The position numbers and the translations under genes are program-made. 64,000 nt of DNA from Fluviicola chungangensis (GTDB lineage: Bacteria; Bacteroidota; Bacteroidia; Flavobacteriales_D; Crocinitomicaceae): NCBI RefSeq assembly GCF_007558725.1, contig NZ_VLPL01000001.1, positions 187,984-251,983 on the forward strand, written 5' to 3'. This document shows positions 6,762 through 17,011 of the stretch, one piece after another (position 1 is the stretch's first letter; the number at the start of each line of letters is the position of its first letter). The notes under the pieces are model-generated. The model was not told the origin of the DNA and searched no databases. It saw nothing but the letters and a program-made list of their open reading frames with translations.

Positions 6762-8372
6762 ATGAAAAACCATCTTTTTCTGCTCTTTTTGGCGTTTTAC
6801 TCGTTGAACTTTGCACAATCGGATTATTTCTTTGAAAAATATGTCAATGACTATCAGAAACAGGTGTTGAATGATGTCAACGCTTCTCATTTTGAATTAT
6901 TCATGATCTCGGATTCCGCCTGTTCCGGACAAAAAACAGCAGCCGCAAAGAAAGAGTTTGATGCATTTATCAGTGAATTAAAAGCGTCAAAAATACTGAA
7001 GCAATCCGAGGAAAAGACAATTCGTGCTTTACATAAGCAAGTGCATGAACGGTTTTTGACCCGGTACAGGGCATTGGTCGATTTTGACGAAATCTTTGTT
7101 ACCGGAGAGTACAATTGCGTGTCTTCAACAGCCCTTTTTGCGTTGGTTTTGGAAGAGTTGGGAATTCCGTATTATGTGCAGGAACAACCCGGGCATGTAT
7201 TAATCATGGCCTATCCGAATACGAGTAACATCACGGTGGAAATGACCACGGTGAAGAATGCGTTTGTGATTCCTCCGCGGAAAGATATTAACCGGGCCAT
7301 TGAAAATTTGTTGGAGTTGCAACTCGTGACACCCAAACAAGTCAATACCCTGGGAAGCGTTGCAGTTTATGACCTGTTTTTCAATGTACGGTCAAAATTG
7401 ACGATCGATCAACTCATCGGCATCCAATTATTCAACCATGCAATTACCGCAGTCAATAACGATCAAACGGAAAAGGCACTGAGTGATATCAGTAAAGCTG
7501 AACGGTTTTATGATGTATATCGGACTCAGATTCTTAAATCGGAGTTATTACTTGATTTGGTTGAAAAAAAAGATTTTAAGTCATTGGCCTCACTACCCTA
7601 TTTGTTTGAGTTCGGAAACAGGAATAAGTACAAAAATGAATACGTCATTTACAGCTATGCGAACTTCATCAATCAGCGGCTAATCGCAGATGGAAATCGT
7701 CCGATGGCAGATTCCAGTTTAGTCTTGGTAAACCGAATGGTGAAGGATACGAACCTGTTGAATGATTTAACCGGAATCTATTATTTGGGAATGGCTGATT
7801 ATTTTTCAAAAGCACGCAAAAATGAAAAGGCTTTGGAATATTCTGAAATGGCCTATCGCTCTTCCCCAAACAATTCCTTTGTTAAATCGGCTCTTTTAGA
7901 TCAGATTACTTATCATCTGAGTGTTAAATACTTGTATGATGAGGAATATTCGGAAGAAGACGAGGGACCCGACGAAGAAGAACTGGATGAAGAACTGGAA
8001 ACAGCTGAAAAGTTCTATTCGGAAATCAACAAATATTGTGTAAAATATCCTTATTTGGATTCGAACAACCGCTTTATTTTACTGAAATTGTATGCGAATA
8101 TCGACTTCTCTATGAATTACTATAAAGAGAATGACGGAGTAAATGGCAAGAAATATTTTGACTTGTCTGAGAGCCTGATCGATCGCATTACGGACAAAGA
8201 ATTGATAGATGAAGACTACCTGGGATGGCTTTATGCGGAATGTGCAACGTATTTATTCCGGCAGCATCAATACGAAGAGGCGGTACAAACCATTGAAAAA
8301 GGCCTGAAAATTGACCCGGAACATGAAAGGCTTCTGAAACGTTTGGAAATCATTAAGTCTAGAATGAAATAG
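6762..8372 (+). CDS. Secreted transglutaminase-like/TPR protein
   Basis: 536 residues. An N-terminal signal peptide (MKNHLFLLFLAFYSLNFAQ) is followed by a helical stretch and then a papain-like Cys/His pair: EYNCVSSTALFAL (Cys near 119) and QPGHVLIMAYP (His near 146), as in transglutaminase-like and SirB1-like folds. The C-terminal half is helical with TPR features, for example the pair ending YEEAVQTIEKGLKIDPEH, and there is an acidic stretch (EEDEGPDEEELDEE) near 400. Probably periplasmic or surface; the substrate is unknown. It stands alone downstream of a -7-like box at 6738. Confidence 0.7.
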   Translation: MKNHLFLLFLAFYSLNFAQSDYFFEKYVNDYQKQVLNDVNASHFELFMISDSACSGQKTAAAKKEFDAFISELKASKILKQSEEKTIRALHKQVHERFLTRYRALVDFDEIFVTGEYNCVSSTALFALVLEELGIPYYVQEQPGHVLIMAYPNTSNITVEMTTVKNAFVIPPRKDINRAIENLLELQLVTPKQVNTLGSVAVYDLFFNVRSKLTIDQLIGIQLFNHAITAVNNDQTEKALSDISKAERFYDVYRTQILKSELLLDLVEKKDFKSLASLPYLFEFGNRNKYKNEYVIYSYANFINQRLIADGNRPMADSSLVLVNRMVKDTNLLNDLTGIYYLGMADYFSKARKNEKALEYSEMAYRSSPNNSFVKSALLDQITYHLSVKYLYDEEYSEEDEGPDEEELDEELETAEKFYSEINKYCVKYPYLDSNNRFILLKLYANIDFSMNYYKENDGVNGKKYFDLSESLIDRITDKELIDEDYLGWLYAECATYLFRQHQYEEAVQTIEKGLKIDPEHERLLKRLEIIKSRMK

Positions 8373-8454
8373 TGTGCATACACTTTCACACCGCGTTCCC
8401 TTGTTCCCCACCCAAAACTTCCTTATCTTAGATTATTCGCAAAAACACGTTCTC

Positions 8455-8919
8455 ATGAAAAAACTCAGTTATACCCAAGAAATCTCCGCTGCGCCAGATC
8501 GCGTGTACGACGTGATGCTCGGTCTCAGTGATAAGCGCACCTACGAACAATGGTGCGCGGCTTTCAATCCGACTTCTTCCTGGGAAGGTGGCTGGAACAA
8601 AGGCGACAAAATCCGGTTCACCGGGATTTCGGAAGATGGCAGCAAAGAAGGAATGGTTGCTCGTATTCTCGAAAATGATCCGGGGAAATACGTGTCCATC
8701 GAACATCTTGGCATGTTGGAAAAAGGCGTGGAAGTCACGGAAGGTGAAAAAGTGGATGGCTGGAAAGGAGCACATGAAAATTACCGCTTTGAAGCGATTG
8801 CCAATGGAACGCGTTTAACCGTTGAGGTGGATACCCAGGATGAGTATGTTTCCTGGTTCAACGAAACCTGGCTAAAGGCACTGGATAGCTTGAAGAAGAT
8901 TTGTGAAGGGAACGAATAA
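8455..8919 (+). CDS. SRPBCC (START/AHSA1-like) domain protein
   Basis: 154 residues from the ATG at 8455 (MKKLSYTQEISAAP). The open frame extends upstream to 8374, but the extra 27 residues (MHTLSHRVPLF...) have no family look, so the internal ATG is chosen. The pattern EISAAPDRVYDVML, W...PTSSWEGGWNKGDKIRF and the C-terminal TWLKALDSLKKICEG helix fit the helix-grip fold of the polyketide-cyclase/AHSA1 superfamily. Such proteins bind hydrophobic ligands; the ligand is unknown. Confidence 0.8.
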   Translation: MKKLSYTQEISAAPDRVYDVMLGLSDKRTYEQWCAAFNPTSSWEGGWNKGDKIRFTGISEDGSKEGMVARILENDPGKYVSIEHLGMLEKGVEVTEGEKVDGWKGAHENYRFEAIANGTRLTVEVDTQDEYVSWFNETWLKALDSLKKICEGNE

Positions 8920-9054
8920 AACTTTTCTTTTGAAATAAAGATTTAATCTTTTTGGAGGATTGATACTAGTTGCCAAAAGCACAATTATACGACCTGTAGG
9001 AATATTACAGATTTTTCAAATTATTACCCGTCCTTCAAATCTTTTTGAAGAAAC

Positions 9055-9183
9055 GACAACCGACCTATTCGGCTATCAATCCCGAAAAGTGCTAATCCTG
9101 TAGCGTTTGCAAAACGGCTACAGGATTGCATTTTGGATCCTGATCCCTCCTTTTTGAGGATTGATCCGGATAGGTCGGTTGTC
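9055..9183. repeat. Long nested palindrome
   Basis: GACAACCGACCTATTCGG (9055-9072) and CCGGATAGGTCGGTTGTC (9166-9183) are complementary at 17 of 18 positions. Inside lies a second stem, AATCCTGTAGC (9094-9104) against GCTACAGGATT (9116-9126). The 129-bp unit can fold as a branched hairpin on either strand. It lies in the 478-bp gap 8920-9397, which holds no convincing gene. Candidates are a small mobile repeat (MITE/REP-like) or a structured RNA. Confidence 0.6.
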
Positions 9184-9214
9184 TGAAGGTAGTAATTGTG
9201 CAAAGGCATTTTTG

Positions 9215-9244
9215 CCTACTTTTTTTGCCTTGGAAAAAAGTAGG
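9215..9244. terminator. Perfect hairpin with T/A-rich stem
   Basis: CCTACTTTTTT (9215-9225) and AAAAAAGTAGG (9234-9244) form an 11-bp perfect stem around an 8-nt loop. It may act as a bidirectional terminator or be part of the neighbouring dispersed repeat. Confidence 0.4.
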
Positions 9245-9295
9245 AGATAAAGAGATTACTGAGAGTGTTGAAAATTTAGCCCGACAACAATGATT
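9239..9295 (+). repeat. Dispersed intergenic repeat, copy 1
   Basis: This ~57-bp stretch (AGTAGGAGATAAAGAG ... GACAACAATGATT) matches 33348-33407. In the last 29 positions 25 are identical, and the upstream half is also clearly similar with small gaps. Both copies lie between genes and are not coding. Copy 2 is described separately. Confidence 0.6.
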
Positions 9296-9323
9296 GAGCA
9301 ATTAGGCTGTTTTATAAGTGAAA

Positions 9324-9348
9324 AACCCTGACGATAAATGTCAGGGTT
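9324..9348 (-). terminator. Rho-independent terminator of the blaI-blaR1 operon
   Basis: AACCCTGAC (9324-9332) and GTCAGGGTT (9340-9348) form a perfect 9-bp stem with a 7-nt loop. On the minus strand it is followed by a short T run. It lies 50 bp downstream of the blaR1-like stop codon. Confidence 0.75.
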
Positions 9349-9397
9349 CCCATCTTTAACTGTACTGATGTCTACTTAGGCTTTGTTTAGACATGCA

Positions 9398-11266
9398 TTA
9401 ATGCGTATCAATATGGTACAAGATGCGCATGCCGGGTTTGAGGTGCTTTTTTACTTCTTTGAAAAGTGATTCGGATTGGGTTTTTCCGTTAATGATTAAG
9501 ACTTTCTCGTTCAGTTCGAAAGAACGGATCTGCTCATTGTATCCTGCTTTTTTCAGATCATCTATTACTGTTTGGGTGATCTCTTTGTAAACCGACTCCT
9601 GGCGTTGTGCTTCTTTCTCCTGTAGTTTCAACTTGGTTTCGATCTTGCGCGACTGTTCATCGATCTTTCGGGATTGCTCGTCAATTTTGCGGGATTCCCG
9701 GTCAATCTTTTCGGATTCAATTTGGATCTTAGCTTGCTCTTCTTCGATACGGCGCTGCGCTTCATCGTGTTTTTTCCAGTCAATTTCGGCTTCTTTCTTA
9801 CGGGTTTCCGCTTCAATGATCCGGACCTGTTTGTCGATAATCGCCACATGCTGATCAATCACTGCCGCATGCTTGTCAATGATTGCAGAGTGCGTATCTA
9901 TGATCCGGGATGCTTCATTCATGATCCGTTCTTCTTCTGAAATGTCGGTCGCAATGGCCGTTTTATACCCGTCAATCAATGCGTTGATTTGCGGAAGGTA
10001 ATTCTCCCGGTCTTTACCAGTGATCAGTTTTCCGTCCACCTTGAAATTCTCCAAACTTTCCGGAACCTGGTACAACACTCCCCCGCTCTTGAAAATGTAC
10101 ACATGAAACTCCTTCCCTTTCGCGTCGTTTTCCACATAGCGGATGGAAGTTCCTTCCGGAATTTCTTTCGGAGGGTATTTTTCCTTCTGTGGAAGATCCG
10201 GCGCTGCTTGTTTAAGTTCTTGCGCGGTAGAAGAATTCACGTTCAAAACTACCAGGAAAAGAATGACACTCAATCCCGCACAAACAGACAGAAAGTACTT
10301 TTCACGGATGCTAAGCATCTTGTTCGTGTTGAAAAGAATTCGCTTCGCACGGTCTGCCAGTTTCATTTTCTGGTCACCGAACTGCAGGGCGAAACGCTGG
10401 GAATGCATGTTGTATTCCTGGAAGGAAATCAGGGCATTGACAAATTCTTTTTTATTGTTGGTCACACCGATTGCCAGATCGTCGCAGCAATGTTCCCGTT
10501 CGTCTCTCAATAAGGAGGAAATCCACAAAATCCCGGGATTAAAGAAAAACAGGATCTCCAGGAAAGTCTGCATTAAATTAACCGCATAATCACTGCGGCG
10601 AATGTGCGCCAATTCGTGCAGTAAAATAGCTTCTACCTGGTCCTGGGGAAGGTTGTTCAGCAATCCGACCGGCACTAAAATAACGGGCTTGAAGAATCCT
10701 GTTACCGAAGGAATAGTTACGAATCGGGATTCAAGCAATTGAACGCTGCGTTTGATGCAGAGCGAAATCTGGAGTTCCGACAAGCGGTTTTGCCATAGTT
10801 CGGGTGGAGTAATCGTTTGGTAATTTCGGGCACGATAAACCTGCCGGAGATCTCCTGTTATCCGGATGCATTTGAATAGGAAGACAACAAACCAGGTCAA
10901 TACGATCCATGAACCATAATTACTGATGAATCCCGTGATGATGGAAAGTGGTCCGCCCGCTTCTTCCTGGATGACCGCGGGAGAGGCTGAAACAAGCTGT
11001 TCCGGCTGAAGGGTGCTCTTTACCAATTTATCAAGGGATAAAACGGTTGGCTGCGTTTCGAGTTCGTTATAGAAAACAAAACCGGTTGCGATCAAAAACA
11101 CGATACTCAATCCTGCAAGCAGGTTATAACGCGTTGCCGAAGCAGATTTTTTGGTCACCAAAAGGGTAAGTGCTGCCAGAACCGCCGCTGCTAGTCCCAG
11201 CCAAAGCGAATGGATCAATGTCCAGCTGATTGCTTTGATAATCGAGTCGTTCACTAAAATGTTCAT
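9398..11266 (-). CDS. BlaR1/MecR1-family M56 membrane metallopeptidase with tandem coiled coil
   Basis: 622 residues. N-terminal membrane helices (about 10-55 and 120-140) lead to the M56 zinc motif HELAH (around 220), the downstream ligand region DEREHCCDDLA and a further membrane helix (LSVCAGLSVILFLVVL, about 325-340). The C-terminal, presumably periplasmic, part is a long tandem coiled coil: IIDxH-type repeats (SAIIDKHAAVIDQHVAIID), then a charged helix and KIDEQSR heptads in tandem, ending in a small globular domain (to LYHIDTH). In the family the peptidase senses an envelope signal and causes cleavage of the BlaI repressor. No penicillin-binding sensor domain is seen, so the ligand need not be a beta-lactam. 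It lies 21 bp downstream of the BlaI-like gene. Confidence 0.85.
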   Translation of the reverse strand: MNILVNDSIIKAISWTLIHSLWLGLAAAVLAALTLLVTKKSASATRYNLLAGLSIVFLIATGFVFYNELETQPTVLSLDKLVKSTLQPEQLVSASPAVIQEEAGGPLSIITGFISNYGSWIVLTWFVVFLFKCIRITGDLRQVYRARNYQTITPPELWQNRLSELQISLCIKRSVQLLESRFVTIPSVTGFFKPVILVPVGLLNNLPQDQVEAILLHELAHIRRSDYAVNLMQTFLEILFFFNPGILWISSLLRDEREHCCDDLAIGVTNNKKEFVNALISFQEYNMHSQRFALQFGDQKMKLADRAKRILFNTNKMLSIREKYFLSVCAGLSVILFLVVLNVNSSTAQELKQAAPDLPQKEKYPPKEIPEGTSIRYVENDAKGKEFHVYIFKSGGVLYQVPESLENFKVDGKLITGKDRENYLPQINALIDGYKTAIATDISEEERIMNEASRIIDTHSAIIDKHAAVIDQHVAIIDKQVRIIEAETRKKEAEIDWKKHDEAQRRIEEEQAKIQIESEKIDRESRKIDEQSRKIDEQSRKIETKLKLQEKEAQRQESVYKEITQTVIDDLKKAGYNEQIRSFELNEKVLIINGKTQSESLFKEVKKHLKPGMRILYHIDTH

Positions 11267-11287
11267 AGTATTGGGTTTTAGAAGTTA

Positions 11288-11689
11288 TTATTTTTTGTCC
11301 AACTGGTCCAGCATAGCACGAATTGCGTCCAATTCTTCGGGCGAGGTCTTTTTGTTGCCCAGCAACTGCATCATCAGGTTGGTACTTGAACCGTTGAACA
11401 TCGTATCGATAAACTTGTCCAGCAGAACGGTTTTGGTTTGGTTTTCTTCGATTGCCGGACTGTAAAGATGTTTCATGCTCGAAGTGTCGCGTACCAGCAT
11501 TTCTTTCTCTGCCATGATCTGCATGAGCTTCAGTGTAGAAGTATATTGTACGGCACGTTTCTGCTCGTTCAGGTAATCATTCACAAAGCGAACCGTTGAA
11601 GGACCGTTTTCCCAAAGCACCTGCAGAATTTCCAGTTCTGATTTGGTTGGTTCCGATTGCGGATTATTTTCAGTGTTTTTTGCTTTCAT
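11288..11689 (-). CDS. BlaI/MecI/CopY-family transcriptional repressor
   Basis: 133 residues. The winged-helix pattern is clear: PTKSELEILQVLWENGPSTV, then VQYTSTLKLMQIMAEKEMLVRD and LLDKFIDTMFNGSS. A Cys-free C-terminal helix serves dimerisation. The family represses its own operon and is inactivated by the co-transcribed M56 peptidase, encoded just downstream. A palindrome (TTTCGTACGAAA) inside its own promoter is the probable operator. A 15-residue hydrophilic extension rich in N, S, P and E precedes the usual N-terminus. Confidence 0.9.
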   Translation of the reverse strand: MKAKNTENNPQSEPTKSELEILQVLWENGPSTVRFVNDYLNEQKRAVQYTSTLKLMQIMAEKEMLVRDTSSMKHLYSPAIEENQTKTVLLDKFIDTMFNGSSTNLMMQLLGNKKTSPEELDAIRAMLDQLDKK

Positions 11690-11693
11690 GTTT

Positions 11694-11724
11694 CAAAGGT
11701 AGGAAATTTTTCGTACGAAACAAG
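11694..11724 (-). promoter_or_regulatory. Promoter and palindromic operator of blaI-blaR1
   Basis: On the minus strand CTTG (11724-11721) is followed after 19 bp by TACCTTTG (11701-11694), matching the Bacteroidetes TTTG-N19-21-TAnnTTTG promoter. The 12-bp perfect palindrome TTTCGTACGAAA (11709-11720) sits between the two boxes, where a bound repressor would block sigma-factor contact. The ATG of the BlaI-like gene begins only 5 bases after the -7 box, so the mRNA may be leaderless or nearly so. Confidence 0.65.
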
Positions 11725-11955
11725 TTGTAGGTGTATTTTAACAAAAAATATTTCTTAACTGAAAAAACAGTTACTTCTTATATTGTTGAATATCAGTGTC
11801 TTTTAATTCGGTTTCCCCCACCTTTTTACGGCAATGGTAAGAGCCGGCTATAGCTGGTGAAGACAAAGCTTTTGCCTAAACTGTGTTAAAATACGTCGTT
11901 TGCCTTATTGAAATAGCCCTGCCACTACCCTTACTTTGCTCTAAAGATTTAGAAC

Positions 11956-12378
11956 ATGAAACATATTTTGTATTTATTCCTTGCAGTTGGTTTGATAACA
12001 AGTTGCAGCAAAGAAAAGAAAGCCTTGAAGAGTTTGGGTGGAGAAACCTGGGTAATGACCAAATCTACTTATGAAGACACCGGTAATGAAGATTTGTCGG
12101 GAATTCGCAGAGCGTTTACGTTTGACAAGTGTAAACCCAAGGATCAACCGTGTTCAGGAACGTTTGTATACCAGATTCCGGAATTCAACCAGGATTTGCA
12201 ATGGACAATCACCTATACACTATCAGACGACGCAGATCACCTGACCATTGTGCGCACGCCCTCTAATTTCCAGGGTACTGTCCAAACAGATGAATACGAT
12301 GTGCTGCAATTAAAAAAGACGTTCATGGAATTGAAGAACCTGGCGAACAATCACGTTTCGGAATGGAATGTGGAGTAA
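11956..12378 (+). CDS. Small lipoprotein, lipocalin-like hypothetical
   Basis: 140 residues with a lipoprotein signal peptide and lipobox (LITSC, Cys17), followed by SKEKKAL. The mature part has alternating strands (GETWVMTKSTYED, GTFVYQIPEF, WTITYTLSDD, LTIVRTPS), typical of the short lipocalin-like lipoproteins of Bacteroidetes. Function unknown. It lies alone, 266 bp from the divergent blaI promoter. Confidence 0.7.
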   Translation: MKHILYLFLAVGLITSCSKEKKALKSLGGETWVMTKSTYEDTGNEDLSGIRRAFTFDKCKPKDQPCSGTFVYQIPEFNQDLQWTITYTLSDDADHLTIVRTPSNFQGTVQTDEYDVLQLKKTFMELKNLANNHVSEWNVE

Positions 12379-12404
12379 CGATTGGCTCATTATTTTTTAT
12401 AAGT

Positions 12405-12554
12405 AGTGTCCCAGAATATAGGTGATAAACAATTTTTCACGCAGATGTCGCGGATTACGCAGATAATATATAATCAAAATCTGCGCTCCGACCATGTCGG
12501 AGTCCATATAATCTGCGTGCTTTAAAAAAAAATTACCTAAACTTTAGGACAATG
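12405..12554. repeat. MITE-like element with imperfect terminal inverted repeats
   Basis: The ends AGTGTCCCAGAATATAGGTG (from 12405) and TTACCTAAACTTTAGGACAA (to 12552, read in reverse complement) resemble each other as imperfect terminal inverted repeats. Inside, CACGCAGAT (12439-12447) faces ATCTGCGTG (12511-12519), and a hairpin TCCGACATGGTCGGA sits in the centre on the minus strand. No open frame. It may be a miniature transposable element or an intergenic repeat; the rest of 12379-12646 holds nothing else recognisable. Confidence 0.45.
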
Positions 12555-12646
12555 CATTTTTATATACTGTTTAAAGAAGCTGCATGAGATGGCTTCTTTT
12601 TTTGTTGCAAGGAATATTTTTTTCCTTATTTTGTCCAAATCAGTCT

Positions 12647-12851
12647 ATGAAAAAAAATAATCATCTGATCTCTTCTGGCAATATCATTCACGGCATGTAA
12701 CGAAGGACTGTTCTTATATACCGATAAAATGTACAAAAAAGAAACTGCGAAACACAGTTTTAAAATTGTAGACCAAACCGGTTATGTCTTTTGGCATGGA
12801 ACTATTACGACTCAAGCAGGTGCCTGCCACATCGCTCAATTGAGTTTCTAG
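12647..12851 (+). pseudogene. Broken small lipoprotein gene
   Basis: A frame ending in TAG at 12849-12851 reads SLLAISFTACNEG, a lipoprotein signal peptide with lipobox, then about 45 mature residues (LYTDKMYKKETAKHSFKI ... AGACHIAQLSF). The only sensible ATG (12647) is in another frame: one extra base in the following A-run plus an in-frame TGA at 12666 interrupt what would read MKKIII[*]SLLAISF. Both lesions must be repaired to give an intact 68-residue lipoprotein, so this is probably a pseudogene. Confidence 0.5.
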
Positions 12852-12866
12852 CTTATTTTCACATGA

Positions 12867-13727
12867 TTAGTTCACCAAGGCCGATTTTACCTCTTGCGGA
12901 CTTTTCCCTTGTGACGGACTCTTTGACTGGTTTTTAATTCGGTTTGTCGGCTGATTTTTCGGGTTGTAAAATCCATCCAGCATCCGGTAAAGCTCCGGGT
13001 GTTCACGCTCGAGTTTATCCGGGTTTTCAAAAAAGAATTCGCTTACCACAGCCAAAAATTCGGCATTGCTGGTAGACGCGTAATCACGGATACTCGAATT
13101 CCCGGTTTGAATGGTTTTCATTTTGGTATGGATGATTTGCAGCCAGGGATTAAGATCGATTTCCCGTATGATTTTTGCCATTTTCCCGTCTATTTTTCCA
13201 TCCTGCATATCCAGGACATGAACGAATTCGTGGATGGCTACATTTTTTTGATCGTTGTTATTATAAAAACCTTCAACCAGGGCCTTTCGCGACAGTTTGA
13301 CTTTGCCCTCCATTTTTCCCCAGCCAACCAACCCATTGGCGTATTGTGTGGTATTGGGTATCAGGAATTTGTCGGGGTGAACTTCTACCGTCTGCAGATT
13401 CGAATAATGCCAGGCATCAAAACCAAAGATGGGAATGACTGCTCCGGAAGCAATTAAGATCCGGTCCAAATGCGTCACTTCAGTGTCTACCCCAACGATT
13501 TGTACATTCAAAAGAAAGGTGTGGACCCGTTCTTCAAATCGATTTCTTTGAGGTGGGTTTAAGCGATTGTAAAAGGCCACATATTGGACCAAAAGTGCTC
13601 TCCATTGGTGCGGGAAAGGACGGATAGGCTCCCTTTTTTGCCGGTTCACCTTCAAACTATACCGGGAATAGCCGATCAGGATACTGATCCCAACTCCGAT
13701 TGCAATATAAATATAGGTCGAGTTCAT
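12867..13727 (-). CDS. MtfA-like (M90) zinc peptidase
   Basis: 286 residues. One N-terminal membrane helix (TYIYIAIGVGISILIGYS) is followed by the M90/MtfA pattern: RFEERVHTFL, VTHLDRILIASGAVIPIF, the zinc motif HEFVHVLDMQDG (about 167-178) and a third-ligand region NAEFLAVVSEFFFENP. The C-terminus is a Ser/Lys/Gln-rich tail. E. coli MtfA is cytosolic and binds the repressor Mlc; the Bacteroidetes forms with a membrane anchor are only related, so the target is unknown. Start ATG at 13727. Confidence 0.85.
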   Translation of the reverse strand: MNSTYIYIAIGVGISILIGYSRYSLKVNRQKREPIRPFPHQWRALLVQYVAFYNRLNPPQRNRFEERVHTFLLNVQIVGVDTEVTHLDRILIASGAVIPIFGFDAWHYSNLQTVEVHPDKFLIPNTTQYANGLVGWGKMEGKVKLSRKALVEGFYNNNDQKNVAIHEFVHVLDMQDGKIDGKMAKIIREIDLNPWLQIIHTKMKTIQTGNSSIRDYASTSNAEFLAVVSEFFFENPDKLEREHPELYRMLDGFYNPKNQPTNRIKNQSKSPSQGKSPQEVKSALVN

Positions 13728-13838
13728 GGGGCTTAAAGATAATTCAAATGATCGTTAGATGCATAAAAATGCAGCAATTCTGAAGGGAGGAATTCAAAAA
13801 AATGGGGAAATGGTTCTGTTCCCTCACTCCTATTCATT

Positions 13839-16455
<2,617 letters not shown>

Positions 16456-16459
<4 letters not shown>

Positions 16460-16914
16460 CTGTTATTGCTTAATTCTTCTGTGGTTTCACTCATGATCTC
16501 AATTGCCGAGGAAAAATACCGCTGGATAGTCTCCAGTTCTTCCGTTGAGAAGGATGCGATCAATGTTTCTGTTTTACTTCGGAAATGTTGATAAAGTGGA
16601 GCCAGTAAGCCCAGGATAATTTCCGTATCGGGAACGATGTATACCTTCCTGCGATCGTCCTCATCAAACTGCCTTTCCACCAGTTTTTTCTTCTCAAAGC
16701 GGTCAATCAAACCTGTTACAGCTCCGGTAGTCAATCCGGTCAGTGCCGATAATTCTCCGGCAGTCATCTTCCCTTTTTCGATCAGGAACCCCAAATATTT
16801 GTGATCTGTTCCCGAAAGTCCTGCTTTGCGGGCTACCGCTTCATGCATTTGAAGGGAATTGTAGGCATAGTGCTGACTGAGTTTTCTTACTCGTGTAGCT
16901 AATTCTGAGCTCAT
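16456..16914 (-). CDS. MarR-family transcriptional regulator
   Basis: 152 residues with the MarR winged helix: KAGLSGTDHKYLGFLIEKG, MTAGELSALTGLTTGAVTGLIDRFEKKKLVERQFDEDDRRK (the DxRxxxv-type wing) and a C-terminal dimerisation helix. MarR proteins repress resistance genes and respond to aromatic ligands. Here it lies between an MFS exporter gene and the rifampicin-phosphotransferase-like gene, overlapping the latter by ATGA. TTAGTTGC half-sites flank its promoter. Confidence 0.92.
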
Positions 16915-16934
16915 TATCTTATGTTCTAAATGTC

Positions 16935-16976
16935 TTAGTTGCGAAGATAATTTAAGTGAATATAAAATGCAACTAA
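16935..16976 (-). promoter_or_regulatory. marR-rph promoter with MarR-type half-sites
   Basis: On the minus strand TTAGTTG is followed after 20 bp by TATCTTCG, close to the Bacteroidetes TTTG-N19-21-TAnnTTTG promoter. TTAGTTGC (plus 16935-16942) and GCAACTAA (16969-16976) are exact inverted copies and cover the -7 and -33 boxes respectively. A further CTAA/TTAG pair lies at 16926-16938. The layout suggests autorepression by the MarR protein. Confidence 0.5.
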
Positions 16977-17011
16977 ATCAAGGAAATGCTTCTAAAAAAC
17001 TGGAAAGCCTT

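Noticed and set aside
9024-9301. Two short minus-strand frames (61 and 69 codons) over the nested palindrome
   Set aside because: They are explained by the inverted repeat and the dispersed repeat and have no protein-like composition.
9989-10513. Open frame of 174 codons on the plus strand opposite the BlaR1-like gene
   Set aside because: It lies entirely antisense to a clear M56 peptidase, has no domain and shows the unusual composition expected of a complementary-strand shadow.
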